This document shows positions 16,716 through 16,869 of a stretch of 16,869 nucleotides of DNA, one piece after another; position 1 is the stretch's first letter, and each line of letters opens with the position of its first letter. A program made the position numbers and the translations under genes. Below the pieces are notes generated by a model that had not been told where the DNA came from, did no database searches, and saw only the letters and a list, made by a program, of their open reading frames with translations. Origin of the DNA: Pseudomonadota bacterium (lineage in GTDB: Bacteria; Pseudomonadota; Gammaproteobacteria; Steroidobacterales; Steroidobacteraceae); assembly GCA_016705325.1 (NCBI GenBank), contig JADIYJ010000022.1:1-16869 (forward strand). The letters are read 5' to 3'.

Positions 16716-16733
16716 GCACACCTTAGGGGGTGC
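16716..16733. other. Hairpin abutting the first CRISPR repeat
   Basis: GCACACC-TTAG-GGGGTGC: six of seven arm pairs match, with one A/G mismatch and a 4-base loop. Its last base is the first base of the array's terminal repeat. There is no T run after it in either direction, so it is not a canonical intrinsic terminator. It could still end or stabilise the murU or CRISPR transcript, which converge here. Confidence 0.35.
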
Positions 16734-16869
16734 GGTTCATCCCCGCGTGCGCGGGGAACAGGTCACCTCCGGGTTTCCGCCCGGGTGGCCGGTTCATCCC
16801 CGCGTGCGCGGGGAACAGTGCGTAGCGAGTGACCGCACCACCGGTAGCCACGGTTCATCCCCGCGTGCG
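16733..16869 (-). CRISPR. Type I-E-like CRISPR array, leader-distal end, running off the window
   Basis: Two complete 29-base repeats (16733-16761 and 16790-16818) and 19 bases of a third (16851-16869), all identical where present. On the plus strand each begins CGGTTCATCCCCGCG and ends TGCGCGGGGAACAG. The centre CCCCGCG-TG-CGCGGGG is a 7-base-pair stem. The reverse complement ends GATGAACCG, resembling the I-E crRNA 5' handle, so transcription is predicted on the minus strand with leader and cas genes to the right, outside the window. Spacer at 16819-16850 is 32 bases, standard for I-E. The spacer at 16762-16789 is only 28. No cas gene is present here. Confidence 0.93.

Noticed and set aside
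16716..16733. Intrinsic terminator after murU
   Set aside because: The stem has a mismatch and no T run follows on either strand; recorded only as a hairpin.
16762..16850. Self-targeting CRISPR spacers
   Set aside because: I saw no match between either spacer and the rest of the window.

Overview
The window is GC-rich, densely coded chromosomal DNA from a gammaproteobacterium. The best indicator is the right half. It has the block lptD-surA-pdxA-rsmA and usp-apaG-apaH, with amgK-murU divergent from lptD, a layout known from Pseudomonas-like and Xanthomonas-like gammaproteobacteria. The kynurenine-to-quinolinate genes on the left would fit a xanthomonad-related lineage that makes NAD from tryptophan. 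I cannot name a genus from sequence alone.

Layout. (1) 1-6848, minus strand: a tightly coupled operon read leftwards: 3-hydroxyanthranilate 3,4-dioxygenase, a cyclase-family protein (probable kynurenine formamidase), kynureninase, kynurenine 3-monooxygenase, a secreted metal-dependent amidohydrolase, and an M19-dipeptidase-like protein cut by the window edge. (2) 6849-6871: a 23-base divergent promoter region. (3) 6872-7558, plus: a secreted four-cysteine protein of unknown function. (4) 7574-9245, minus: usp-apaG-apaH with a recognisable promoter at 9297-9325. (5) 9333-14788, minus: lptD-surA-pdxA-rsmA (outer-membrane biogenesis, vitamin B6, 16S rRNA methylation). (6) 14789-14866: divergent promoter region with a palindromic AT-rich -10 element. 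(7) 14867-16659, plus: amgK-murU, the peptidoglycan-recycling kinase and uridylyltransferase. (8) 16660-16869: a 17-base C run, a small hairpin, and the leader-distal end of a type I-E-like CRISPR array that runs off the window.

How the genes work together. The first operon converts N-formylkynurenine to 3-hydroxyanthranilate and on to 2-amino-3-carboxymuconate semialdehyde, which closes to quinolinate, the NAD precursor. Tryptophan 2,3-dioxygenase and the nad genes are not in the window. SurA chaperones outer-membrane proteins including LptD, the LPS insertion barrel. AmgK and MurU return N-acetylmuramic acid to UDP-MurNAc.

Two sequence-wide traits stand out. Eight gene junctions are 4-base stop/start overlaps (ATGA, GTGA or TTGA), with many GTG and TTG starts. 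Also, three genes (dipeptidase, cyclase, apaH) carry small frame shifts inside otherwise well-conserved proteins. Residual assembly indels are the likeliest cause, so I annotate these as genes and not as proven pseudogenes. There is no gene-free stretch over 300 bases apart from the CRISPR end, and I see no RNA genes or insertion sequences. I found no clearly new biological system. The most unusual items are the two hydrolases coupled to the kynurenine genes, the variant cyclase, the metal-ligand-poor M19 protein, and the odd CRISPR terminus.
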